Shown: one piece after another, positions 31,504 to 40,868 of the stretch
Numbering within the stretch: position 1 is the first letter of the stretch
Layout: each line of letters starts with the position of its first letter
NCBI GenBank assembly: GCA_036825435.1
Contig: DAISYG010000007.1
Span: 1-51,776, forward strand
Length of the DNA: 51,776 nt
Direction of reading: 5' to 3'
DNA from: UBA931 sp036825435
GTDB taxonomy: Bacteria; Pseudomonadota; Gammaproteobacteria; Burkholderiales; Casimicrobiaceae
Notes under the pieces: generated by a model
The model's database searches: none
The model's input: only the letters and a program-made list of their open reading frames with translations
What the model was told of the DNA's origin: nothing
Made by a program: the position numbers and the translations under genes

Positions 31504-34359
31504 ATGCCCATAACGATCGAATCATTTGCCGAAGAGTTGAAACTGCCGGTGGAAACACTGTTGCAGCAGTTGACCGCGGCCGGTATCGAAGGCAAAAAAG
31601 CGGGCGATAAACTGACCGCACGCGATAAGGCCGAGTTGCTCGAATATTTGCAAAAACAACACGGAGCGACTACACCGAAAAAGCGTATCACGCTGACGCG
31701 CAAGCAAACGAGCGAAATTCGCGCGCCTGCGGGTGCGGGGAAGGCACGCACGATTCAGGTCGAGGTACGCAAAAAACGTGTGTTGGTGCATCGCGAAGAA
31801 GTCGAAGCGATTGCCGCCACGCAGCAGGCAGAAGCCGTCAAGAAAGCAGAAGAACGAGCGGCGCAGGAAGCACTTGAAGCCGAAGCTGCTGCTGCGGCAC
31901 AGGCTGCGGCGGAAGCGACAGCAGCGGCAGATGTCGCGGTTGCGGATGCTGTGGCGGAAAAATCAGAAACGCCGAAGAAGACGACAAAAGCCAAAGCAAC
32001 GGCAAAGCAGCCATCGCCGGAAGCGGTAGCCAAAGCTGCTGCTGCTGTTGCACGCAAGGCCGCTACTGCGGCGAAAAAAGCCACGAAGAAAAAAACAACT
32101 AAAGACGCTGCGGAAGAAGCCGTACCGACGATCGTTGTGCCGCAACCGGTATTGACCGACGAAGAGCGCAAAGCACGCGAAAAAGAAGAACAGCGCTCCA
32201 AAGAATTGATCGCGCGTCAGGAAGAAGATTTGCGTCGCAAGCAGGAGCTTGCCGAATCACGCCGTTTGAAGAAAGAACGCGAAGCCGAAGAAAAAGCGCA
32301 GGCGGCGGCAAAACTTGAACAGGAAAAAGCCAAAGAAAAACAAGAAAAGCAGGACAAGAAAGAGAAAAAGGAAATCAAGGGCACCCTGCATCGTCCCGAA
32401 GGCAAAAAAGACAGCAAGAAGGACAGCAAGAAAAAAAGCAATGTGCGCGAGTTGGTGGTGGATCGAGAAAGCGAACGCCGCAATATGGGCTTGCGTCCGC
32501 GTGCTGGAAGTGCCGCAACTTGGCGAGGTGGTTCGAAAGGCGGCAAACGTCGCGGTGAGAAAGAAGAAGTGGTGGTTGTCGCACCGGTAGCGCCTGTCGT
32601 TCGCGACGTGGTGGTGCCGGAAACGATTACCGTTGCTGACCTGTCGCACAAGATGTCCGTGAAGGCGGCAGAGGTTATCAAAGAATTGATGAAGATGGGC
32701 ATGATGGTGACGATCAACCAGATGCTCGATCAGGAAACAGCGATGATTCTCGTCGAAGAAATGGGACACAAAGCGATCGCCGCGCAGCCGGACGACCCTG
32801 ATGCGTTGTTGATGGCGGACGAAGCGCAAGGTGCACACGACGCCGAATTGTTGCCGCGCCCGCCGGTCGTCACCGTGATGGGACACGTCGATCACGGCAA
32901 AACCTCATTATTGGATTACATTCGTCGCTCGCGTGTTGCCAGTGGCGAGGCGGGCGGTATTACGCAGCACATCGGCGCATACCATGTCGAAACGTCGAAA
33001 GGCACGATCACCTTCCTCGATACGCCGGGACACGAAGCGTTTACCGCGATGCGTGCACGCGGCGCACAAGTCACCGATATCGTGATTCTGGTGGTTGCCG
33101 CCGACGATGGCGTGATGCCACAAACCAAAGAAGCGATTGCGCACGCGCGTGCTGGTAACGTGCCGATTGTCGTGGCCGTCAACAAGATCGACAAGGCAGA
33201 CGCCAACCCCGAACGCGTCAAGCAGGAATTGGTTGCCGAAAACGTTATCCCCGAAGAATACGGCGGTGATGTCCAGTTCGTCGAAGTCTCGGCAAAAACC
33301 GGACAAGGCATTGATACGCTCTTGGATGCCGTGCTGTTGCAAGCCGAAGTGCTTGAACTCAAAGCACCGCGCGATGCTCCGGCAAAAGGTATCGTGATCG
33401 AATCACGCTTGGATAAAGGACGCGGCGCAGTCGCCAGCGTGCTCGTGCAATCGGGCACTTTGAAACGCGGCGATGTCGTGCTCGTTGGCGCGGCGTATGG
33501 TCGCGTGCGCGCAATGTTGGATGAAAACGGTAAAAATACCAACGAAGCAGGTCCGGCGATTCCGGTTGAGATCCAAGGTTTGTCCGACGTGCCGATGGCA
33601 GGCGAAGATTTGCTGGCGCTGAACGACGAACGTCGTGCGCGCGAAGTGGCACTGTTCCGCCAGGGTAAATTCCGCGATGTACGTCTGGCGCGTCAACAGG
33701 CGGCGAAACTCGAAAGCATGTTTGAAAACGTCGGAGAAAATGAAGTCAAACGCTTGCCATTGATTATCAAAGCCGATGTTCAAGGCAGCTACGAAGCGCT
33801 GCAACAAACACTGCTCAAGCTATCCACCGACGAAGTCAAAATCGAAATCGTTCATGCGGCGGTGGGCGGTATTACCGAATCCGATATCAACCTTGCCATT
33901 GCGTCCAAAGCCGTGGTGATTGGTTTCAATACCCGCGCTGATGCTTCAGCCAGAAAACTCGCCGAACTCAACGATGTTGAAATCCGCTACTACAATATTA
34001 TTTATGAAGCGGCGGACGACGTGAAAGCTGCGCTGTCCGGTTTGTTGTCGCCGGAAAAACGCGAACAGGAATTGGGCTTGGTCGATGTGCGCGAAGTATT
34101 CCGCGTGCCGAAGGTTGGCACCGTCGCGGGTTGCTACGTTCTCGAAGGTGTCGTACAACGCGGCGCACGCGTTCGCATCCTGCGCGATAACGTTGTAATC
34201 CACGACGGCGAACTCGATTCACTGAAACGCTTCAAGGATGACGTCAAAGAAGTCAAGGCAGGCTTCGAATGCGGTCTGTCGGTGAAGAACTTCAACGATA
34301 TTCAGCAAGGCGACCAAATTGAAGTGTATCAGGTGATTGAGGTGGCAAGGACGCTTTGA
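31504..34359 (+). CDS. infB: translation initiation factor IF-2
   Basis: IF-2 is the GTPase that places initiator tRNA on the 30S subunit. The 951-residue protein has the N-terminal IF2N domain (about 1-50), then a long Ala/Lys/Glu-rich charged linker (about 90-330), and a second IF2N-like domain (ADLSHKMSVKAAEVIKELMKMG). The G domain begins near 455 with GHVDHGKTSLLD, DTPGHEAF and NKIDKAD, and domains II-IV include the C-terminal fMet-tRNA-binding part. Internal starts giving shorter forms, as in E. coli, are possible but not evident. It is in the nusA operon. Confidence 0.96.
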   Translation: MPITIESFAEELKLPVETLLQQLTAAGIEGKKAGDKLTARDKAELLEYLQKQHGATTPKKRITLTRKQTSEIRAPAGAGKARTIQVEVRKKRVLVHREEVEAIAATQQAEAVKKAEERAAQEALEAEAAAAAQAAAEATAAADVAVADAVAEKSETPKKTTKAKATAKQPSPEAVAKAAAAVARKAATAAKKATKKKTTKDAAEEAVPTIVVPQPVLTDEERKAREKEEQRSKELIARQEEDLRRKQELAESRRLKKEREAEEKAQAAAKLEQEKAKEKQEKQDKKEKKEIKGTLHRPEGKKDSKKDSKKKSNVRELVVDRESERRNMGLRPRAGSAATWRGGSKGGKRRGEKEEVVVVAPVAPVVRDVVVPETITVADLSHKMSVKAAEVIKELMKMGMMVTINQMLDQETAMILVEEMGHKAIAAQPDDPDALLMADEAQGAHDAELLPRPPVVTVMGHVDHGKTSLLDYIRRSRVASGEAGGITQHIGAYHVETSKGTITFLDTPGHEAFTAMRARGAQVTDIVILVVAADDGVMPQTKEAIAHARAGNVPIVVAVNKIDKADANPERVKQELVAENVIPEEYGGDVQFVEVSAKTGQGIDTLLDAVLLQAEVLELKAPRDAPAKGIVIESRLDKGRGAVASVLVQSGTLKRGDVVLVGAAYGRVRAMLDENGKNTNEAGPAIPVEIQGLSDVPMAGEDLLALNDERRAREVALFRQGKFRDVRLARQQAAKLESMFENVGENEVKRLPLIIKADVQGSYEALQQTLLKLSTDEVKIEIVHAAVGGITESDINLAIASKAVVIGFNTRADASARKLAELNDVEIRYYNIIYEAADDVKAALSGLLSPEKREQELGLVDVREVFRVPKVGTVAGCYVLEGVVQRGARVRILRDNVVIHDGELDSLKRFKDDVKEVKAGFECGLSVKNFNDIQQGDQIEVYQVIEVARTL

Positions 34360-34425
34360 TTTTTAGGATACAAAGTGAGAGTTTTGGCGCATTAGATAGT
34401 TATTTCCTGAAAAACGCTCAATAAA

Positions 34426-34815
34426 ATGAAAAAAAACACAGCCCGCATTCGTCGCATTGGCGATCAGATTCAACGAGAGCTTGGCGAAATCTTGCGCGAA
34501 CAGGTGAAAGATCCGCGCATTGGTTTTGTCACGATCATCGGTGTTGATGTTGCTAACGATCTGGCGCACGCCAAAGTGTATTTTACGCATATGGCGGGTA
34601 TGGGAAAAGCTGAAGAGGCGGAGAAATCACTGGCGCGTACGGCAGGTTTTTTGCGTTCGGAAATCGCGCATCGACTGAGTAGTCACACGGTGCCGCAACT
34701 GCATTTCATTTACGATACGTCGATTGAACACGGTATGAAAATGTCGCAACTGATTGACGATGCGGTGGCGCTGGAAAACCCCGACAATCGTGAAAGTGAC
34801 GAAGTACAAAACTGA
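34426..34815 (+). CDS. rbfA: ribosome-binding factor A
   Basis: This 129-residue cold-shock 30S maturation factor has the KH-fold family pattern: RRIGDQIQRELGEILREQVKDPRIG at the N-terminus, DLAHAKVYFTHM, then LRSEIAHRLSSHTVPQLHFIYD with the helix-kink Ala/Ser region (long stretches quoted only as landmarks of the fold). It sits 66 bases after infB and 2 bases before truB. Confidence 0.93.
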   Translation: MKKNTARIRRIGDQIQRELGEILREQVKDPRIGFVTIIGVDVANDLAHAKVYFTHMAGMGKAEEAEKSLARTAGFLRSEIAHRLSSHTVPQLHFIYDTSIEHGMKMSQLIDDAVALENPDNRESDEVQN

Positions 34816-34817
34816 TA

Positions 34818-35762
34818 ATGGCACAGAAGCGCTCGTGGCGGCGTGTTGACGGCGTTTTATTGCTCGACAAATCCGCAGGGCTGAGCTCCAATCAAGCGTT
34901 GCAGCAAGCACGTCGCTTGTTTCAGGCAGAAAAAGCAGGGCATTTGGGAACGCTTGATCCGTTCGCATCGGGCTTGCTGCCGATCGCGTTGGGTGAAGCA
35001 ACCAAACTCTCACAGTTTTCTCTCGACGCGAACAAAACCTATCGCGCCACGATGCGATTAGGCGTGACCACGACAACCGGCGATCCGGAAGGCGAGGAAG
35101 TAGTTCGCTGTGCGCCGCAAGAACTGGAAAGGATAACCAAGCACGATGTCGAAAGTGCATTATTGGCTTTCATCGGCAAGCAAGAACAAATGCCACCACG
35201 TTTTTCGGCGTTGAAGTATCAGGGAAAGGCGTATTACGATTATGCGCGCGCCGGTATCGATATTCCACGCGAGACAAGAACGATTGAAATTTTTTCGTTG
35301 TCATTGGTTGATTTTTCATCGCCGACGGTTGTATTCGACACACAGGTCAGCAAAGGAACTTATATCCGCACACTTGCCGAAGATATTGGCAGCGCTTTGG
35401 GCTGTGGCGCACATTTGACCGCGTTGCGTCGTTTGCAAAGCGGTTCTTTTACATTGGAACAGGCGTACACGCTTGATGCTTTGACTTCGTTGAATGAAAC
35501 AGAACACATGGGCGCATTACTATCGCCAGATGCTTTGCTTGCCGGACAACGACGCATTGATGTTGATCAAGACGTGAAGCAACGTTTGCTTCAAGGGCAG
35601 CGCATCAATTTGCGCGAAGTCGGTTTGCCGCTTGATACGGAGTTTTCCGTGTGTGCAGCCTATTGTGAAGATGTGCTGATCGGTATTGCTTCAGCCAGCG
35701 ATGGTGCATTACGACCAAAGAGATTATTCAGGTATTCGAGTTCAGATGGCGGGAATCAGTGA
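34818..35762 (+). CDS. truB: tRNA pseudouridine-55 synthase
   Basis: TruB makes the universal pseudouridine 55 of the tRNA T-loop and also acts as a tRNA chaperone. The 314-residue protein has VDGVLLLDKSAGLSSN at the N-terminus and the catalytic block HLGTLDPFASGLLPIALG with Asp47 (E. coli Asp48). TYRATMRLGVTTTTGDPEGE and SKGTYIRTLAEDIG follow, then a C-terminal PUA-like domain. It is the last gene of the rimP-to-truB operon, followed by a hairpin that includes its stop codon. Confidence 0.95.
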   Translation: MAQKRSWRRVDGVLLLDKSAGLSSNQALQQARRLFQAEKAGHLGTLDPFASGLLPIALGEATKLSQFSLDANKTYRATMRLGVTTTTGDPEGEEVVRCAPQELERITKHDVESALLAFIGKQEQMPPRFSALKYQGKAYYDYARAGIDIPRETRTIEIFSLSLVDFSSPTVVFDTQVSKGTYIRTLAEDIGSALGCGAHLTALRRLQSGSFTLEQAYTLDALTSLNETEHMGALLSPDALLAGQRRIDVDQDVKQRLLQGQRINLREVGLPLDTEFSVCAAYCEDVLIGIASASDGALRPKRLFRYSSSDGGNQ

Positions 35763-35795
35763 ATATTTCATCGCATTCCACACGATGAAATATTC
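35761..35795. terminator. hairpin between convergent truB and gst genes
   Basis: Perfect 13-bp arms GAATATTTCATCG and CGATGAAATATTC surround a 9-base loop and begin within the truB stop codon. No long T-run follows on either strand, but the stable stem between convergent genes suggests a shared transcript end. Confidence 0.6.
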
Positions 35796-35814
35796 CTGAA
35801 ACTTGAAAGATAAA

Positions 35815-36420
35815 TCACAACCTTTCTTCTTTCATCGCTTGTTGCACGGCGGAACGTGCTGCCATGCGTTTGACGAGTGCCTGCAAATTTGGCCACGTGT
35901 CGATGGAAAGCTTAAGCTGTTTGGTCCACAAAAGCATCACATAAAGATAGCAATCGGCGACGGAAAATGAGCCGAGCAGATACTCTTTACCATTCAGTTC
36001 GTGATCAATGTATCCAAAACGTTTGGACAGTGTCGCCCACGCGACATTTTTTTCCTCGGTACTTGCCGACGGCGTCCACAGCGGCGCATAGCTTTTATGA
36101 ATTTCCGACGCAAGAAACGCCAACCACTCCATCATGCGATAACGTTTGAGCGTGCCTGCTTCCGGCGCGATCTGTTCGCCGGTTGCATGATCGGCAATGT
36201 ATTGGAGGATGACCTGAGCTTCGGTGAGCGTTTCGCCGTTGTCGAGCACCAGTGCGGGCACGTAGCCTTTGGGATTGATCGTGGTAAAAGCGACACCGCT
36301 TGCCGTGGTGTGCGGATTTTGGTGCAGGTCAACTGCTTCGATTTCGTAGGGGAGACCGGATTCCGCCAATGCAATGTGTGTGGCGAGGGCGCAGGAACCG
36401 GGAGCAAAATATAATTTCAT
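35815..36420 (-). CDS. glutathione S-transferase
   Basis: The 201-residue protein matches the bacterial beta-class GST: MKLYFAPGSCALATHIALAE at the N-terminus with the active-site Cys10, the thioredoxin-like glutathione site NPKGYVPAL...GETLTEAQVI, and an all-helical C-terminal domain with SVADCYLYVML. It conjugates glutathione to electrophiles in the cytoplasm. The start at 36420 is fixed by an AAGGAG site 8 bases upstream; a longer frame with a hydrophobic leader exists but lacks a ribosome site. It is monocistronic and convergent with truB. Confidence 0.9.
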   Translation of the reverse strand: MKLYFAPGSCALATHIALAESGLPYEIEAVDLHQNPHTTASGVAFTTINPKGYVPALVLDNGETLTEAQVILQYIADHATGEQIAPEAGTLKRYRMMEWLAFLASEIHKSYAPLWTPSASTEEKNVAWATLSKRFGYIDHELNGKEYLLGSFSVADCYLYVMLLWTKQLKLSIDTWPNLQALVKRMAARSAVQQAMKEERL

Positions 36421-36529
36421 GTCAATAACTCCTTTCCAAGCGCAAAAAAGCGCTACAATGTTGATGAAAATGATTTGCAATACAGACCTGACTATAGCAC
36501 TTTACTCAATGCCTTGAGCATTTCTTGCA

Positions 36530-37150
36530 ATGTATTACGGAGAACGTTTTAACGCCATCAGCCATCTCGTCGGCGCGATTTTCGCGGTGTGCGGAACGGC
36601 TTTGCTCGTGACTTTTGCCGGGTTGACCGGCACGGTCTGGCAGATCGTCGCCGCCAGCATTTATGGCGCGACGTTGATCGCGTTGTACACGATTTCGACT
36701 CTCTATCATTCTTTTCGACGCAAACGATTGAAAGCCATTTTCCAGCGACTTGATCATTGCGCGATTTATCTCTTGATTGCCGGAAGCTACACGCCTTTTA
36801 CGTTGGTTACTTTGCACGGCGCATGGGGGTGGACGATCTTCGGCATTAACTGGGGGCTTGCCGCATTTGGCATCGCGCAGGAATGGTTGCTCGGCAAAAA
36901 AACGCGCGTTTTATCGCTGCCGATTTACGTGATCATGGGCTGGCTGATCGTGATCGCCACCAAACCGTTGATCGACGCGCTGCCGTCGTCCGGTTTGTTT
37001 TGGCTGGTGTTGGGCGGACTTTTTTATACGGGCGGAATCGTCTTTTATATTTTCGATGAGAAAATTCGTCACGGACATGGTATCTGGCATCTTTTTGTAC
37101 TCGCCGGCAGCATTGCGCATTTCATTTGTATTCTTTTTTATGTGATCTGA
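36530..37150 (+). CDS. haemolysin III/PAQR-family membrane protein
   Basis: This 206-residue protein has about seven membrane helices. It carries the PAQR/HlyIII motifs ERFNAISHLVGAI, STLYHS, DHCAIYLLIAGSYTPF and, near the end, HGIWHLFVLAGSIAHF, whose Ser, His and Asp residues bind a metal in this family. Despite the name, relatives such as YqfA seem to affect membrane homeostasis rather than lysis. The ATG at 36530 gives the usual short N-terminus. It stands alone, with a MITE-like repeat 20 bases after its stop. Confidence 0.88.
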   Translation: MYYGERFNAISHLVGAIFAVCGTALLVTFAGLTGTVWQIVAASIYGATLIALYTISTLYHSFRRKRLKAIFQRLDHCAIYLLIAGSYTPFTLVTLHGAWGWTIFGINWGLAAFGIAQEWLLGKKTRVLSLPIYVIMGWLIVIATKPLIDALPSSGLFWLVLGGLFYTGGIVFYIFDEKIRHGHGIWHLFVLAGSIAHFICILFYVI

Positions 37151-37169
37151 CGTCAATGCTAATACTAAT

Positions 37170-37311
37170 GGAACCACTGATTAATGTTGCGAGCGCGAGC
37201 AAGACAAGGCGGGATCTGACGAAAAAGCGCAGTTTACTTGGTGGTAAATGAGCATTTTGAGGAGGATTCCAACGCCGTATTGCGCGTGCGCAGTAATTAA
37301 GCAGTGGTTCC
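37170..37311 (+). repeat. MITE-like repeat, copy 1
   Basis: This is a 142-bp element with terminal inverted repeats GGAACCACTGATTAAT and (from the other end) GGAACCACTGCTTAAT. The core GTAAATGAGCATTTTGAGGA is shared with copies 2 and 3. It is about 14 bases shorter than those because GGGATCTGAC replaces a GGCGTATTTTCC-type stretch. Its right end lies 18 bases before the rlmB start. No coding potential and no clear target duplication. Confidence 0.85.
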
Positions 37312-37329
37312 CAATGTTTGTGCAGCATC

Positions 37330-38091
37330 ATGGAAAAGAACACCAATAACAAAATTCTGTTCGGGTTTCATGCATTATTGGCACGTTTGCGCCAGCAACC
37401 GGAAAGCATTCAAACCATTTTTTTTGACGAAGCGCGTCAGGATGCGCGCTTGCGTGATTTGTTGGCGCGTGCCGAACTTGCCGGGTGCGCAACGCAGGCG
37501 GTCAATCATCAGCGACTTGATCAACTGGTCAAACAAGGAAGACATCAAGGCGTTGTTGCGTTTGTTCGTGATCTTCCATTGCGCGCTGATCTTGATGAAA
37601 TTCTGGAAACGTGTCGCGAGCCATTGTTGCTGGTGCTTGATGGCGTGACTGATCCGCACAACTTGGGCGCGTGTTTGCGTTGCGCCGATGCGTTTGGCGC
37701 ACACGCATTGATCGTGCCCAAAGATCGCTCCGTGCACGTTAATGCGACGGTTGCCAAAGTGGCGTCCGGTGCAGCGGATACCGTGCCCGTGATTGCGGTG
37801 ACCAATTTGACGCGCACGCTGGAGCAACTCAAAAAAAATGGTATTTGGTGTCTGGCGGCAGATGCCGATGGCGAAAACTTATACGATGCCGATTTGAGCG
37901 GCGCTGTTGCGTGGGTGTTTGGCGCTGAAGGGCACGGACTGCGTCGTTTGACGCGCGAGCATTGTGATCGCGTGATCAGTATTCCGATGCAGGGCATGGT
38001 TGAGAGTTTGAACGTCTCCGTTGCGGCGGGTATTTGTCTCGCCGGTACGCAGGCGGCACGTTATCGTTTGGGCAAGGCTGAATCAAAATGA
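37330..38091 (+). CDS. rlmB: 23S rRNA (guanosine-2'-O-)-methyltransferase RlmB
   Basis: RlmB methylates G2251 of 23S rRNA using S-adenosylmethionine. The 253-residue protein has the N-terminal RNA-binding domain (ILFGFHALLARL) and the SPOUT knot with DPHNLGACLRCADAFGAHAL, VFGAEGHGLR and ESLNVSVAAGI. The ATG at 37330 is preferred over a TTG at 37318; neither has a clear ribosome site, since the MITE-like repeat ends just upstream. Its stop overlaps the start of the next gene (ATGA). Confidence 0.92.
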   Translation: MEKNTNNKILFGFHALLARLRQQPESIQTIFFDEARQDARLRDLLARAELAGCATQAVNHQRLDQLVKQGRHQGVVAFVRDLPLRADLDEILETCREPLLLVLDGVTDPHNLGACLRCADAFGAHALIVPKDRSVHVNATVAKVASGAADTVPVIAVTNLTRTLEQLKKNGIWCLAADADGENLYDADLSGAVAWVFGAEGHGLRRLTREHCDRVISIPMQGMVESLNVSVAAGICLAGTQAARYRLGKAESK

Positions 38092-39269
38092 ATCAGGTAT
38101 TTGAAAAAATCAAACAATGGCATCAACATTACATCGACTTTCGTCGTGATTTGCACGCGCATCCGGAAGTTGGTTTCGATTTGTCGCGTACGCGGGAAAA
38201 AATCACTACCGAGTTGCGACGATTGGGTATTGATTTTCACGACGATGTTGGCGGCGGCATTGTCGCGGTGATTCCGGGCGTTGATCCATCATCGCGCGGC
38301 ATCGGTTTGCGTGCCGATATGGATGCGTTGCCGATGCAGGAAGAAAACACATTTGCACACGCGTCGCAAACACCGGGTCGCATGCACGGTTGTGGGCACG
38401 ATGGACACACTGCAACGTTGATGGCGTGTGCGCAGTATCTTCAGGAAAATCGCCATTTTTCCGGAACGGCATATTTGATTTTTCAACCAGCTGAAGAGGG
38501 AAAAGGCGGTGGGTTGGCGATGATTCAGAGCGGTCTGTTTGAGCGTTTTCCCATCGACAATATTTTTGCATTGCACAACTGGCCGGAGCTTCCTTTCGGA
38601 AAAATCGCCGTGCAACCAGGACCGGTGATGGCAGCCTGCGACAAAATCAATATCGAGATTGAAGGGCGCGGTGGTCATGCAGCGCACCCACATCTCACGG
38701 TCGATCCGGTTGTAGTTGCCGGGCAATTGATCACGGCGGTGCAGTCGATAGTGGCGCGCAATGTTGACCCATACGATGCGGCAGTGATCAGTATTTGCGG
38801 TATTGAAGCGGGCAACATGGACGCGATGAATGTGATTCCTTCGCGCGCGCGCATGATCGGAACGGTGCGCACCTTTTCGCTGCAGGTGCAGGATACGATT
38901 GAAAAACGTTTGCGAGAAATGATTCCTTCGCTGGCGCAGGCTATGGGTGCGAAGGCAAGCATTGACTATGAACGCATTGATCCGGCAACCGTGAATGATG
39001 CGCAGCAAACGGTATTTGCCGAGAAAGTTGCCATTGATGTTGCCGGTGCGGAAAACGTTGTGCGTGATCTACATCCGTCGATGGGCGCAGAAGATTTTTC
39101 GTATATGCTTTTGCAGAAGCCAGGCGCTTATTTGCGCATCGGACAGCAAAGCGATCAACCGCAACACAATGTTTTTCTGCATAACGGTCAATATGACTTC
39201 AACGATGATGTGATTCCTCTTGGCGCAGCGCTATTGGCTGGCTTGGTCGAGAGAGATCCTCGTTCTTGA
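38088..39269 (+). CDS. M20-family metallo-amidohydrolase (hippurate hydrolase-like)
   Basis: This 393-residue enzyme of the M20D family cleaves N-acyl amino acids or similar amides. Metal-binding motifs are visible: MHGCGHDGHTA (Cys/His ligands near residues 100-105), FQPAEEGKGG with the catalytic Glu pair, ALHNWPELPFG and, near the C-terminus, the MGAEDFSYML block. The lid domain (about 185-295) begins GRGGHAAHPHLTVDPV. The exact substrate (hippurate, N-acetyl amino acid or indole-acetyl conjugate) is not visible. It is coupled to rlmB by a 4-base overlap. Confidence 0.88.
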   Translation: MNQVFEKIKQWHQHYIDFRRDLHAHPEVGFDLSRTREKITTELRRLGIDFHDDVGGGIVAVIPGVDPSSRGIGLRADMDALPMQEENTFAHASQTPGRMHGCGHDGHTATLMACAQYLQENRHFSGTAYLIFQPAEEGKGGGLAMIQSGLFERFPIDNIFALHNWPELPFGKIAVQPGPVMAACDKINIEIEGRGGHAAHPHLTVDPVVVAGQLITAVQSIVARNVDPYDAAVISICGIEAGNMDAMNVIPSRARMIGTVRTFSLQVQDTIEKRLREMIPSLAQAMGAKASIDYERIDPATVNDAQQTVFAEKVAIDVAGAENVVRDLHPSMGAEDFSYMLLQKPGAYLRIGQQSDQPQHNVFLHNGQYDFNDDVIPLGAALLAGLVERDPRS

Positions 39270-39300
39270 CGAAAGCGATAAACGCACGCACAATATCATT

Positions 39301-39391
39301 TTGACTCGGGGCGCCGGTACAGATTGAAAAAGTACAGGCTGAGAACGACCCGTAATACCTGATCTGGATCATGCCAGCGTAGGGAAGTCTG
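39301..39391 (+). ncRNA. TPP riboswitch (THI element)
   Basis: The conserved aptamer is clear: a GACT/AGTC closing stem (39303-39306 with 39386-39389), GGGGCGCC, CTGAGA (39339-39344) and the pyrophosphate-sensing helix around CCTGATCTGGAT...TGCCAGCGTAGGGAAG. It lies 55 bases upstream of thiM. No obvious terminator follows, so control is more likely at translation initiation, which is inference. Confidence 0.95.
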
Positions 39392-39445
39392 AAAACCTTT
39401 CATCGTTTTCATTTGCCTCGCTGTACAGTCCAAAAAAAGAAGCAT

Positions 39446-40249
39446 ATGAAATCATTTCCATTATCCAAAACTGCCGAGCTTCTGACGCAATTACATGCGT
39501 CGCCGCCATTGGTGCATTGTCTGACCAACGATGTTGTACAGGAAATCACGGCCAACGTATTACTGGCGTTGGGCGCATCACCAGCGATGGTCGTCGCCGA
39601 ACAGGAAGCGCCTGAATTTTCAGCAATCGCCGATGCGTTGTTGATCAATATTGGTACTTTGACTCAAGAGCAGGTGCAAGCGATGCGCGCAGCGATAATC
39701 GCTGCGAACAAAGCGGGGACGCCATGGGTGCTTGATCCGGTAGCCGTCGGTGCAATTCAATATCGCAGTACATTCGCGCGTGACATACTCACATTGAAAC
39801 CGACAGCGATTCGTGGTAATGCTTCCGAGATTCTCGCTTTGGCGGGGCGTCAGGCAGCGGGGCGCGGTGCCGATTCGGCCGATACTTCTGACGCGGCGTT
39901 GGATGCGGCACAACAGTTAGCACGTGATGCACGAACGATTGTCGCCGTGACAGGAAAAACCGATTATGTGACCGATGGTGTACAAACATGGTCTTTATCG
40001 TATGGCGATATTCTGATGACGCGAGTAGTCGGTACGGGTTGCGCATTATCGGCAGTGGTTGCCGCTTTCTGCGCGCAGGACGGCGATAAACTCGATGCTG
40101 TTGCGGCAGCGTGTGCCGTTGTATCGCTGGCAGGCGGCATTGCGACAAAACGCGCTGCTGGGCCGGGGTCTTTTGTCCCTCATTTCATGGATGCGCTTTA
40201 TACTATGACAGCAGACAACATCAAGGAGTACGAACATGCGAACGCTTGA
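39446..40249 (+). CDS. thiM: hydroxyethylthiazole kinase
   Basis: ThiM phosphorylates the salvaged thiazole alcohol (4-methyl-5-hydroxyethylthiazole). The 267-residue protein has PLVHCLTNDVVQEITANVLLALGASPAM, a long landmark at the N-terminus (quoted in part: LVHCLTNDVV), WVLDPVAVGA, and the ribokinase-fold anion hole GTGCALSAVVAAF containing the catalytic Cys. The ATG at 39446 follows AAAGAAG, and an upstream in-frame extension would run into the riboswitch. It is first of thiM-thiE-thiD and overlaps thiE by 14 bases. Confidence 0.94.
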   Translation: MKSFPLSKTAELLTQLHASPPLVHCLTNDVVQEITANVLLALGASPAMVVAEQEAPEFSAIADALLINIGTLTQEQVQAMRAAIIAANKAGTPWVLDPVAVGAIQYRSTFARDILTLKPTAIRGNASEILALAGRQAAGRGADSADTSDAALDAAQQLARDARTIVAVTGKTDYVTDGVQTWSLSYGDILMTRVVGTGCALSAVVAAFCAQDGDKLDAVAAACAVVSLAGGIATKRAAGPGSFVPHFMDALYTMTADNIKEYEHANA

Positions 40250-40868
40250 TCTGAGTTTATATTTGGTTTTGGATCCCGTGTTGTGTGGTGGTCAGGACGG
40301 GATGGTGAAAACAGCCATCGCCGCAGCGGAAAATGGAGCAACCATCATGCAATTACGTGCCGAGGCGATGGAAAAGCGCGCTTGGTATGAAGCAGGGTTG
40401 GCGCTGAAAGAAGCATTGCGGCCTTACGAAATTCCGCTGATTGTGAACGACCATATTGATGTTGCGCTGGCGATCGACGCGGATGGTGTTCACATCGGAC
40501 AAAAAGATCTACCTGCGGAAATTGTGCGCAGTATGATCGGCCGCACCAAATGGTTGGGGTTGTCGGTATCGAATAGTGAACAACTTGAAGCGGTCCCTGA
40601 CGTACTCGATTATCTGGGCATCGGTCCAGTTTACCCGACGCAATCCAAACGCAACGCACCGCCTGCGATCGGTTTGGGAACACTCGCTGAACTCACGCAA
40701 AACAAATGTCAACCGGCGGTTGGTATTGGCGGCATTACTGCCGCAACGGTCAGCGATGTTTTGCAATGTGGCGTCGAGGGTGTTGCCGTAGTATCCGCGA
40801 TTTGTGGGCAACCCTTTCCAGCACAAGCCACAAAAGCGCTGCGTGACGAAGTGGACAACGTGCAATGA
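40236..40868 (+). CDS. thiE: thiamine phosphate synthase
   Basis: ThiE joins hydroxymethylpyrimidine pyrophosphate to thiazole phosphate to make thiamine phosphate. The 210-residue TIM-barrel protein has QLRAEAMEKRAWYEAG, the metal site VNDHIDVALAIDADGVHIGQKDLP, GIGPVYPTQSKRNAPPAIGL (substrate loop; quoted in part) and the C-terminal GVAVVSAIC. AAGGAG precedes the ATG at 40236. Translation is coupled to both neighbours. Confidence 0.94.
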   Translation: MRTLDLSLYLVLDPVLCGGQDGMVKTAIAAAENGATIMQLRAEAMEKRAWYEAGLALKEALRPYEIPLIVNDHIDVALAIDADGVHIGQKDLPAEIVRSMIGRTKWLGLSVSNSEQLEAVPDVLDYLGIGPVYPTQSKRNAPPAIGLGTLAELTQNKCQPAVGIGGITAATVSDVLQCGVEGVAVVSAICGQPFPAQATKALRDEVDNVQ

